This document shows positions 55,075 through 64,000 of a stretch of DNA of 64,000 nucleotides, one piece after another. The DNA is from Prostheceraeus crozeri. Lineage: Eukaryota > Platyhelminthes > Polycladida > Euryleptidae. Each line of letters begins with the position of its first letter. Positions within the stretch are counted from its first letter, which is position 1. The translations under genes were made by a program, and so were the position numbers. The notes beneath the pieces were generated by a model, which saw only the letters and a list, made by a program, of their open reading frames with translations, did no database searches and was not told where the DNA came from. The stretch spans positions 310,001 to 374,000 of the forward strand of contig CAJQUW010004459.1 of assembly GCA_907163375.1 (NCBI GenBank), read 5' to 3'.

Positions 55075-55684
55075 AGTTACTAAAGAATCCAACAACTCGC
55101 GGGATCTGTGCCGCAAAGTGGGTTTGCCTATATGTCACAAAATTACATGTAAATTAAATGTAAGCTAAAGCACATGTACTCTACCTTTGCAATATTAAAG
55201 CTAGAGGATATTCACATACAGATCATTTACACTTTCTTTTGATTTTCTACAGGTGAGTCTGAAAATCACCCTTGGCCGTCCTAAGCAGACAAAATAAATT
55301 CAGATTTAATAATAATTCAAAAAATAATAAGTGATGGATTTGGTTTGACAGGTAGCCTACATTAAATCTGGTCACATGGTTTTTCCATATCATTTTTAAT
55401 GTTTTACTGTTTACTATTGATTTGTATAGTCAGTAGCATGCATTTCAGTTACTTTTATCACCGAGAGGTTTGAATTATTTATCAACCAATTGATACCCAA
55501 GGTAATAAAATCTCAAAATGACATTGCGAGGTCGCCAGGCATCTAATAGTTCAAAGATCACCTAAGAGCATCTTTGTCATTAAGTACTACTTTGAGCACC
55601 GTCCGCTTTTAAGGACGGTGGGCACAAGGGATGATGAAGTTAAATTGCTATAATATTTGCGTGTAATGGCGTGCTTCGGAAGCT
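55075..55684. other. No gene; short GC-rich hairpin
   Basis: CACCGTCC-GCTTTTAA-GGACGGTG (about 55597-55620) is a perfect 8-bp hairpin. Nothing else was recognised. Confidence 0.4.
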
Positions 55685-56134
55685 CATTAGGTGACATGCC
55701 ACGCGTGGTTCACGCGTAATCACGGAACACCCCAAACATCCGTTGTTAAGGACATTCTATTCTTCTACCCGCGTACATACGCGCTGCAGAGTCAGAAATC
55801 ACTTGATCTGATGCTGTTAAAACATGGGAAATGTTTATGAATACGCGCGGGCGAGCGTTTATAGTTTGCGCGTCGTCTACGGTTGTCTGGTTATATGATA
55901 AGCATGTTCTGTCTTCCCTGAACATGAAATTGAGGTCCTATCACATTGTTTAGCCTCTGATACATGCAGACACATGAGACGCAAAGTCTATATAACAGGA
56001 CTGCCAACTATACTAACTTATATAACTTATATTGCAGCAATATCCCGCACAGCCACGGATGTTTGGGGTCATGTGTAATTACGCGTGGTTCACGCGTGAA
56101 TTACGCATGATTGAGCGTGGCATGTCACCTAGTG
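55685..56134. mobile_element. MITE family B, copy 1
   Basis: Ends CATTAGGTGACATGCCACGC and (reversed) CACTAGGTGACATGCCACGC are inverted. An inner inverted pair, CCCCAAACATCCGT and ACGGATGTTTGGGG, and several ACGCGT words lie near both ends. It shares almost the whole 450 bp with copy 2 at 57377-57820. No transposase. Higher GC than its surroundings. Confidence 0.9.
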
Positions 56135-57376
56135 TAAAGGTGCTTTTGTGCACAATAAAATTTTCTGGATTTCGACCATAAGCTGAGATAAAGTTTGGAG
56201 AGAGATTTTGGAGAGCTCACTAGTTCACTGTGGTCAGCTCTTTGTCTGACAAATGACTGTCAATGGTCAGTTGATGGTCAACTGATGGTCAGTTGGTATA
56301 TTTAGGCCTATCCCCTGCAATCACTTACAACTCGCCTATATAATATCGCTAAGTGTCACATGAGAATTGCAACTGAATATCAGTTTGATTATTCAATCTG
56401 TCCACTTATGGAACTCTGGTATTCAGTTATGAAGCTAAAAGTCTCTTCTAGTAAGGAGTTAGGCCTATAATTCGGATCGGCTCGTCCATGTAAATACATC
56501 ATCTGGCACTTAGCCCCATCGTGACGCAAGAGTCTTTCATTTGTCCTTTCATTTAACGAATAGATTTCTTCACAGCAGCTGCTAGCAATTAATAAAGCAC
56601 GACGTCATTTCCAACACGCGCATCGACAGATAGAGTGTGTGAGGAGCAGGTCACCTGATATTCGAAGGAACTGAGGCAATGTTGAACATTGTCAATACTT
56701 TATTTTTAGCAACAGCAAATGGACAACTTATTGAATCAGCGTCTCGGTGTACAGCATAATTTATTCTTGTCGTGAAGAAGTCGTCTCGTCTGATATTTGG
56801 ATATAATTGATTCTGCAGTGATCTGTGTGACTGTAACAAATACAATGGCAATGTGTTCTTGATTTCATTGAATCATAAATAGCAGCTTTGAATAATTCAT
56901 TAGTGAATAACTAAATAATTATATTCCATAACAATGAAAATGAAAATGAAGTAATCCAATCACAATTGAGAACCAGTTAGACTAAGTAAAAAGTACAACG
57001 CTGTCAAGAGATTGAATTGTTTTTTCATCTTCAGCAAAAAACCTTTAATTTTGAAAATAATTCATGCAGCAAAAGGCTAATAGGTAGGCCTAGAGCAACA
57101 AAATTAATTGAATATCATAGACTCTTATTAATAGCGAATTAACTAATGTATGTGTTGAATTGAAAACAGTCCTCATTGGAGATATGTCGCAAAAATTTGC
57201 CACCAAGATAGAATTATTTTGATCCGGTCGAACTGCAGAAAAAAGACTTGTCGCGCTCAAGCACTTTTAGTCATGGCCAAAGTAGATGTGACACCATTTT
57301 TTCGTGTAAGCGGAAGACACGTCCGTTTGGAAGTAGCCTCAAAGCGAAATAACGGGATAAATATATCAACTGACCA
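56135..57376. other. No gene between the two family-B MITEs
   Basis: It contains a short tandem of GGTCAGTTGATGGTCAACTG near 56257-56295. No gene is supported. Confidence 0.4.
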
Positions 57377-57820
57377 CACTAGGTGACATGCCACGCGTAA
57401 TTCACGCGTAATTACGGAACACCCCAAACATCCGTGGTTAAGGGCATTCTATTCTTCTACCCGCGTACATACGCGCTGCACTAAGAGTCAGAAATCACTT
57501 GATCTGATGCTGTTAAAACATGGGGAATGTTTATGAATACGAGCGGGCGAGCGTTTATAGTTTGCGCGTCGTCTACGGTTGTCTGCGCTGCGGTTTGAAC
57601 CACTGATGAACCGCTAAGCATGTTCTGTCTTCCCTGAGCATGAAATTGAGGTCCGATCACATTGTTTAGCCTCTGATACATGCAGACACATGAGACGCAA
57701 AGTCTATATAACAGGACTGCCAACTATACTAACTTATATAACTTATATTGCAGCAATATCCCGCATAGTCACGGATGTTTGGGGAATCACGCGTGACTGA
57801 GCGTGGCATGTCATCTAGTG
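57377..57820. mobile_element. MITE family B, copy 2
   Basis: It begins CACTAGGTGACATGCCACGC and ends GCGTGGCATGTCATCTAGTG. The interior matches copy 1 closely; a segment near 57583-57616 (CGCTGCGGTTTGAACCACTG) replaces a shorter piece of copy 1. Same orientation as copy 1, 1.7 kb away. Superfamily not determined, because no target duplication is evident. Confidence 0.9.
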
Positions 57821-58317
57821 CTCTTTGCATTAAATGATGATAAATCTGCATTATACATGTACTGATGACTGATAAATGTATGCTAGTATCAAATCTGGAC
57901 AAATGAGACGTGAATATATTGAAAAATTGTCGATGCAGTGTAACAGATCGGAAATTGATCAATATGAAGATCTTTACGATTTTATACATAGCATTATGAT
58001 TTTCTTGTGGCAAAAGCATATATAAACAACACAACAGGCGTACTAACTCATAACACATTGCTTTATTGTTGCTTTAAGAACTGTGAACGGTTTAACAGTG
58101 TGTGATTCGAAACATTTTGATTGATTTCGTGAGGCCTGTTTATTTCATTTCATTATTGTTGATCAAAACTTCCTTTTCAATTTACGAAGTTCATTTTTGT
58201 GATATCTGGCTTTTGAAACCGTTGATATAATTTCCTTGCATCGTAAAAAAGTTATCGAATATCGTTTCCGATATAATTTCTGAATAATCAAACCATAGAT
58301 TGTTCTAAGAATTGCCA
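57821..58317 (-). other. 3' region of the coiled-coil lectin gene
   Basis: On minus, AATAAA lies at 58144-58139, about 175 bp after the stop codon, and probably ends the transcript. Confidence 0.5.
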
Positions 58318-59865
58318 TCAAATGTTCTTCATACAGATGAAATTTCTTGACCCTGTACAATCTTGGTAAAGCATTTTAGATTGTTCAATCAGGCATGCGA
58401 CTGCGCATTTTGTCGCCGACTTTGGAGGAATTGGTGACTCCAATTTTAGGTACGATTTTCCACTCGGGCCACTTATATTGTGCTTGCCATTATCCCACTT
58501 AACTCCAATCCATGGACAATGAAACATCAGTGCTGTGTACTGCATCAAGTCTTCAAATTCTTCCTTGTTTTGAAATGTAACTAATGTACCATTGAAATAG
58601 CGACAGTGAACCGCAGCACGAGCCCAGGAAGCATGATCATGGGAGACAATGATACAAAGACCTGTTGCCGTTCTTATCCACGGGCTAGTGCAGGAGTCGT
58701 TCTTTGAAGCACTTTCCTTCGGATATTTCTTGATTACAGCAATCTCACTCTTCAAATCGGTTATTCTAGCACCTTGTTCATCAATTACATTGTGCAATTG
58801 AACTGTCTCATTCGAAAGATTCATGAAACGGTTCATTGTCTTGGCATTCTCTATCATCACGACATCTGATTGGCTTTGTAGATGCATCACATCTTTCTCA
58901 AACTTGATCGTCAGGTTGGCAACAGTGACTCTCAGTTCTGCTGTTTTCTTATCCTGATCAATAAGTTTCCTCTTCAACACCTTCATTTCATTGGAAATAT
59001 TAGAGAAAGCTTTCTGCTGTTGATCCTTCACAAGTTCTGATTGTCTTTGTGCATTCATCAATCCATTTTCTAGACGCTTGTTCATATTCACAAAGTTATT
59101 CGTTAAATTAGTCATTTTTGCATCCCGCTCAACAATATCATTCTTCAATGAAACCAAATCAGTGGAAATGTTCTTGATAGCAGTTCGTTTTATTTCTTCC
59201 AGAGTTCTTGATTGATTTTCTAGTTTTGTTATTTCGTCTTGGAGTTGTCTCTTCATGTTCGCAAAGTCATTCTTTAAATGAACCACTTTCACATCGCGTT
59301 CAGCAACTTCATTTTTCAAGACAAATATTCGGCTTGACACATTCATCAATCCTTTGTGTTGTTCATCTTTGAGGACTTTCGATTGACTTTCAATGTCAGT
59401 TAATCCGCTCACTAGCGTGTTATTCAGGTCTATGATATTTCTCCATAAAGCTGTTATTTTGACGTTATGATCATTGACTTCATTCTTTAATGCGCCCGTT
59501 TCATTGGAGATGTTGGTGAAACATTTTTCTTGTTTATCCTTCAATAACTGTGATCGACTTCTCAGTTGCAATAAGTCATTGGAAAGTTGCTTCATTGAGA
59601 CGTTGTATTCATTCTTCAGCATCTTTGTTTCTTTATTCAGCAAATCAGAGAACCATTCCTTGAGGTCAGCACTTGTTGAAGACTCAGCAGCGAATCTCGA
59701 CAGAATCTCCTCTTCTCTCTGCTGTCTCTGAGGATCAAGAACTCTCTGAGATGTTTCTGTCAACAGGTGGAGAGCGTCGTTGAGCTCCTGCAGAACAACA
59801 TTTGTTGAGGAATGACCGGCTGAGAAGATAGAGAGAAAGAAAACAGCAACCCAGGCCGCATTCAT
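58318..59865 (-). CDS. Secreted coiled-coil protein with C-terminal C-type lectin-like domain, intronless
   Basis: 515 residues from ATG. 1-19 is a signal peptide (NAAWVAVFFLSIFSAGHSS). About 25-385 is a coiled-coil stalk with four exact-length 57-residue repeats (103-159, 160-216, 217-273, 274-330) and a partial fifth from 331. Each has the pattern SQS..LKD.Q.K....N(I/V)S...LKNE..ER...K...L, with an N-glycosylation site at the same place. 392-511 is a C-type lectin-like domain (C392, GLCIIV, ARAAVHCRYFNGTLVTF, FHCPWIGVKWDNG, C503 and FICMKN). It lacks EPN/QPD and WND, so calcium-dependent sugar binding is doubtful. Likely an extracellular multimeric recognition or adhesive protein. Poly(A) signal at 58144-58139 (minus). 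A distant relative of the split lectin locus on +. Confidence 0.88.
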   Translation of the reverse strand: MNAAWVAVFFLSIFSAGHSSTNVVLQELNDALHLLTETSQRVLDPQRQQREEEILSRFAAESSTSADLKEWFSDLLNKETKMLKNEYNVSMKQLSNDLLQLRSRSQLLKDKQEKCFTNISNETGALKNEVNDHNVKITALWRNIIDLNNTLVSGLTDIESQSKVLKDEQHKGLMNVSSRIFVLKNEVAERDVKVVHLKNDFANMKRQLQDEITKLENQSRTLEEIKRTAIKNISTDLVSLKNDIVERDAKMTNLTNNFVNMNKRLENGLMNAQRQSELVKDQQQKAFSNISNEMKVLKRKLIDQDKKTAELRVTVANLTIKFEKDVMHLQSQSDVVMIENAKTMNRFMNLSNETVQLHNVIDEQGARITDLKSEIAVIKKYPKESASKNDSCTSPWIRTATGLCIIVSHDHASWARAAVHCRYFNGTLVTFQNKEEFEDLMQYTALMFHCPWIGVKWDNGKHNISGPSGKSYLKLESPIPPKSATKCAVACLIEQSKMLYQDCTGSRNFICMKNI

Positions 59866-60589
59866 GCTGTGTTATGAAGCAAGCAGATGTATCAACTAGA
59901 CAATGACAAGTATGGATGAATTGAAATCATCTTTGCAGCAGGTGTCACCGTTTTGAAATGTTGAAGGAAGTTCGATTGATATTGTTAAGAGAATTCTATA
60001 ATGAGTCATCCAACCATCCTGATAAATACAATTAGAGAATTCAAGGAATGAATTTGAAAACAGAAGCTGGCTTTGACTGACAAGCATCCAGGTTTAGAGG
60101 TTGCTTCCTGTTCCGTTATTTAGTTTCACACGGCAAGCATCAAAGTAAACGCAGTGCATATAAATGTTGACGTTAAAGTATATCAACAATTTTCCTGAAA
60201 TTTCTATGTTAAAATTTGCAGTTACACCAACGAAAAGTGTCTGTTTGTACACTTTACTTCATCCTCTGTCACTGAATGACAACTCATTTGAAAGATCATG
60301 ATCTGTAGATGATTTCTATAATAACCAGTTCAACAAAATACCAATTTGTGTAACTTTTATTAAATGAACTCCTGGGCAAAAATTCGAAAAAAATGGTAAC
60401 TGGCAACTGATAACCAAATGTGAGATGTGCAAATTTTTGCAGTTTTGAAGAAATACATAGGATTGTGTTATCCTCTCTATTTCTGAAAAGCAAATGATCT
60501 GATCCGGCAGACGCGAAGATTTGCAGTAGGTTTGAGGTGTACTATGCTATGTGAAAGTTTTATGTACTACCTCGTTCCCTGCACAACTT
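59866..60589. other. 5' flank of the coiled-coil lectin gene
   Basis: No TATA box or other clear promoter element. The segment near 60400-60450 (CCAAATGTGAGATGTGCAAA) recurs near 30155 and, reversed, near 10800. CCTCGTTCCCTGCACAAC near 60568 resembles a piece of the palindrome at 27690. Confidence 0.4.
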
Positions 60590-61035
60590 CACGCTAACTC
60601 CCGGACTAAATGGGTTCACATCACTATTCAGATTCAAGAAATAAAACATGAATTTAGTGAATCTTGAAATCATGCTGATGAAAATTGAATTAAAAACTTG
60701 ACATTTCAGTCAAGAAAGCACGGATAATATCGCGAATTTTTCATGAAGACTTTCATTATAATACGGAACATGAAGATCCTTTGATAAACAGCTTGATGTC
60801 CGCTTAGTTAGGATGCTTATTAGCAAATATTCATTCATTTTGTTATCGAACTTGTTTCATACTACTTATATAGGGACGTCATCTCGATAGTATTTAAATT
60901 GGCAACATTTTGACTCTTTTCAAAACTGCTTTTTTTGGACCACGGGAACGTAATCTCTGCAAAAAACTGAATCTTTTGATATAAAATTTTTCACTGTATA
61001 CAGACACTTGTTTGAGTCGACACTTTACCTATATA
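60590..61035 (-). repeat. Dispersed repeat R1, copy 3
   Basis: On minus it begins AGTGTCGACTCAAACAAGTG and includes AAGATTCAGTTTTTTGCAGA, AGTAGTATGAAACAAGTTCG and CATTATAATGAAAGTCTTCA in the order of copy 1. Better preserved than copy 2. Confidence 0.75.
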
Positions 61036-61366
61036 TCCTTACTCTCATTCATGTTTTGACGTAAGTTTTGTGTTTGTGATGGGGAATATCGAGACATTTA
61101 GACCTAGACGGTTGCTCAATTGGTGACTTTGCGACAAGAGGGATTAGTGCAGAAGCAGACTGAGTCACCCACTGAGCGAGCAGACAGCGTTCATCGACAT
61201 TGACGACTAATCGATTAAGTCACCGTGATGCTGGTGACCTGTCGAACCCAACTGTACCTTATATAGTCTTTGAATCTGTTTAACCAACTTCCTGGAAGCA
61301 CAAGCACTTAACAGCATGGGGAACAGGTCTATTCAGCGAAGAAAGTACAGGGCTGACTAAACATAT

Positions 61367-62380
61367 ACAGATTGTTTCATAAAAAATGGATCACCCTTAA
61401 ACATCGCCTTAACTTCAACTTTGTCTAACTCCGCCAAACTTGAACGAATTTCTCTGAAATTTGGAAGATATGTCAGTTGTGCTTACTAATATCATTGTTG
61501 GAAATTTCAAGCATGAATATTGAGTTGTTTTCCTGTTATATATAAAAAAGTAGTAGATAATTTGATCTTCATTTAGCAATGTTACACAAAATCATACCTC
61601 ACTCTTATAAAATTACATTTGTTTCCTTTGTTATGTAATATGCTGTTCTGCAAGCCAAAAGCTATCAAGCAAAACAAAAATAAAGAAAATCGGTCAATCA
61701 GAGCCAGTATAGCACCATTATTCATCAACAATAATGTAACTGCTACATGTGATTAACTGGACTTCATGTTCCATAGCTTCCTGACTTCGTTGCGGTGGTG
61801 TTAGCAGCACTCCTGATTGCTTTCAGCTAGAAATCTATCTCTTACCGGTTGAAAACAATACAAATGTCCCTTACAAAAATGTGCATCGATGGCATAATGA
61901 TGATTTTCGACTCTGTCGTAAAGAGGGCTCTGGCCGTCCACGCAAAACATCCAAACGTAGAGACCGCCTCATTTTGAGATTTGTTAAAGTTGATCCAAGT
62001 CTCTCGTTAACTGAGATGGCTGCACTAGTCTCGTCTATTTCTAAGTCCACTATTCGTAGAAGACTTATTGAGTCGAATTTCAAGAGCTGTAAGAGGCCCT
62101 CTCAGATCGAATTATCAGATCAGCATACAAAAAGACGTCTCAGATGGGCAATGAGTCATTGTCACTGGCGAAATCAATGGGATCGGGTTGTCTGGTCTGA
62201 TGAGGCATCAGTCCGTCTGAAGGATAGTGATGGTCGATTGAGATTATGGATAAAATCTGATCAGGAAATTCCGAGACATTTACATCGTCCCCGGGTACAA
62301 GGTGGCGCGATTCTACTGATTTGGGTTGGCATTTGGACCAATGGCCGCTCTGAACTTCACATACAGCCCGAGTGACTCTT
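61367..62380 (+). mobile_element. Truncated Tc1/mariner-like element
   Basis: A TA followed by CAGATTGTTTCATAAAAAAT at 61367 looks like the left end of a Tc1-type element. The transposase frame (about 61810-62375) has NVHRWHNDDFRL, GSGRPRKTSKRRDRLI (the HTH linker GRPR), STIRRRLIESNFKSCKRP, HTKRRLRWAMSH, WDRVVWSDEASVRL (first catalytic Asp), RPRVQGGAILLIWVGIW and NGRSEL. It stops before the second and third catalytic residues, where a GGGATCCC-type repeat patch follows. No ATG at the start. Inactive. Confidence 0.8.
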
Positions 62381-62387
62381 TTCTATG

Positions 62388-62530
62388 GGTTTTTAAGGGA
62401 ATATATGGGATTGTAAGGGATCCCATATGATCCCATTCACGATGCAAATAGGATCATATGGGTTTCTTGGGGATTGTATGGAATCCCTTACAATCCTATA
62501 CAACTGAATCCTCTAGAATCCACGATTCTC
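62388..62530. repeat. GGGAT/ATCCC palindromic patch
   Basis: Alternating TATGGGATTGTAAGGGATCC and ATCCCATATGATCCCATTC words give many small inversions. It resembles the patches at 1478 and 12248 and truncates the Tc1 element, so it may be an inserted short transposon. Confidence 0.5.
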
Positions 62531-63525
62531 ATCAAAGGATTCCTTATGTAGAATATGAAAGGGATTAATCAAAATTAATGCTAATCAATCAAAATCAAAC
62601 CGGTTTCACAGATCTTTATGGATGACTTGTAAGGTTTTGATTACATACATCGATTTCGATCATTAACAGTGTGGGCCAATCGCTCACATATACAGTGTAT
62701 AATCGACTACACTGTGAAAATGGACGCGATGGACTCTAGACCTACACGTTGAAAAAGATTCAATGATGGCATACAGACTTTATCCTGTGGGGACCAGAAA
62801 ACTTCAGACAATTATCTATGGGCCTGCTGTTTTTGGACCTTCACATAGGCCATTATCATTCCCACTGTAACAATTTTGGTTTTTCACTGGTTGTCTGGAA
62901 AACCAAATGATTTGTTTTGGTTTCCTAGAAAACTAATCCCTCAATGATTTGCTGGAATAACTTTAAAATGTAATTATGTAATTTACTATCCTTTGGTACA
63001 TGTACTGATTCGAATCCTACTTATCTGGCAAGAATTCCTATATGTTTCCTACCATAACCTGTGAAACCCACCATTTCCTCGTAAAATCCCGGCAGGTTTT
63101 GTAGGGACATCAGCAATAGCTCTATTCTTGATAGGATCTCAATAGGACACACCAGAGAAATATAATTGACCAGAACAGGATCCTAATAGGAAACATCAAA
63201 GAAATAGATTTTTCACGTTTTAATACATCGTCAGTGATGACGTGATGATTCTTTCACAAGGCTTCAACCGACCTCGATTTCGGCAGACGACGGATATCTA
63301 TGACGTTATTATTTAAGAACTTCGATATCGAAAAACGTTAGTATTTTGAATACAATCAATCGACATCGCCATTCATTTGTTGGTGAACTTCGAAGACACC
63401 AACAGTTAGTGTGCAGTGAAAGAGTGAATGATGTAGAAAAATTGTATTTCAAGTTTTTTTATAGGACCAAAATGTCTGTTGTCCTTATCTTTTCATTGTA
63501 ATTTCTTGAACCGGTTCTTGGGGGT
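62531..63525. other. No gene recognised
   Basis: No supported gene or complete repeat. Confidence 0.35.
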
Positions 63526-64000
63526 AGCACGAAACAGCTATCTGTTGTCATTAACAAGGGACTGGCGATTATCCGTCAGCATTTTAAGAATTATTGTGAC
63601 TCGATCCGCAATAATAGCGGAATTAATTGCTTTTGGAGTGTCCTTTCAAGCATCGAATTCCTTAAAAAGATAGGAAATAAAAATATTTTTGATCTTCAGG
63701 TGTTTGATTTTTCTACATACTAATCTGAAGCAAATAGAAGCTAGCATCATATTTTTGCTTTGTTAGACATAATTTTCAGTAAGAAATTTATGTGCATTGG
63801 TTACGAAAAAAGGTTTTCTTTCAAACATTAGATATAGTGGTTATTACATTCACGAAAGACTCGTTCAAAGCTGCTATTAAGTTTATTATATAAGAGGCGT
63901 ATATCACTTTTGGAGGATTTGTCTTCAGACAGTATAAGGGAATCCCTATGGGTGGCAATTGACATGGCCCTCTTCTAGCGGACCTTTTCTTTTTTCACTG
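63526..64000 (+). pseudogene. PLE-like reverse transcriptase, start, cut by window end
   Basis: One frame reads STKQLSVVINKGLAIIRQHF, then KNYCDSIRNNSGINCFWSVL and FDLQVFDFSTY followed by TAA. FDFSTLYT is motif A of a GIY-YIG-type retroelement RT. At 63905-64000 another frame reads FGGFVFRQYKGIPMGGN, then a stop, then HGPLLADLFF, which corresponds to GIPMGTNCAPLLADLF (motif B). At least two stops or frame changes. It may belong to the same family as the fragments at 2858 and 20680. It continues beyond the window. Confidence 0.7.

Overview
This is a stretch of animal nuclear DNA: AT-rich, gene-poor and full of transposon remains. The genes have introns or metazoan-style poly(A) signals. The families present (PAN/C-type-lectin proteins, a rhodopsin-like GPCR, Penelope-like elements with GIY-YIG domains, hAT, Tc1, Crypton and CR1/RTE-like LINE pieces) point to an invertebrate. 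A lophotrochozoan is my best guess, but no single marker proves it. I saw no bacterial operon, CRISPR array or viral genome.

Host genes are few. (1) A secreted-lectin locus on + has one signal-peptide/coiled-coil exon (8590-8923, ending in phase 1) and three later PAN-like + C-type-lectin terminal exons, all with phase-1 acceptors: 18953-19629 (carries a nonsense codon), 28280-28971 and 36597-37288 (both intact, both exactly 692 nt). (2) An intronless rhodopsin-like GPCR lies at 48021-49115 (+). (3) An intronless secreted protein at 58318-59865 (-) has a long coiled coil made of exact 57-residue repeats and a C-terminal lectin domain. (4) A possible small secreted six-cysteine peptide lies at 4251-4496 (+). 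A second, weaker short secreted frame lies at 54859-55074.

Most of the rest is mobile DNA. Four hAT-type insertions can be delimited by eye: 6383-8133, 34084-35080, 37614-38733 and 45914-47480. Three have perfect 8-bp target duplications and one has a single mismatch. A nearly complete hAT transposase frame is at 13443-15470 (-). Penelope-like elements (PLEs) occur as a 5'-inverted copy (about 4951-6382), a copy flanked by 0.53-kb inverted terminal copies (23520-26135), a head-to-tail junction (32420-33176), a palindromic short copy nested in a hAT (46133-46830), and fragments at 2858, 20680 and 63526. Several PLE ends carry hammerhead-ribozyme-like sequence.

The most unusual item is at 37827-38213 (-). 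It is a partial dimer of a 303-bp unit with a fully formed type-I hammerhead ribozyme and an adjacent tRNA-like A-box/B-box region, nested inside a hAT element. It looks like an animal retrozyme fused to, or derived from, a tRNA-type SINE. Other repeats include two near-identical 0.45-kb MITEs near 56 and 57.5 kb, several long palindromes (17.0-17.8, 26.3-28.0, 29.4-30.0, 39.3 kb), and 9-bp GTGGGTCAN arrays that prove to be the subterminal regions of a hAT family.

All calls come from reading the sequence by eye. Family assignments rest on recognised motifs, not on database searches.
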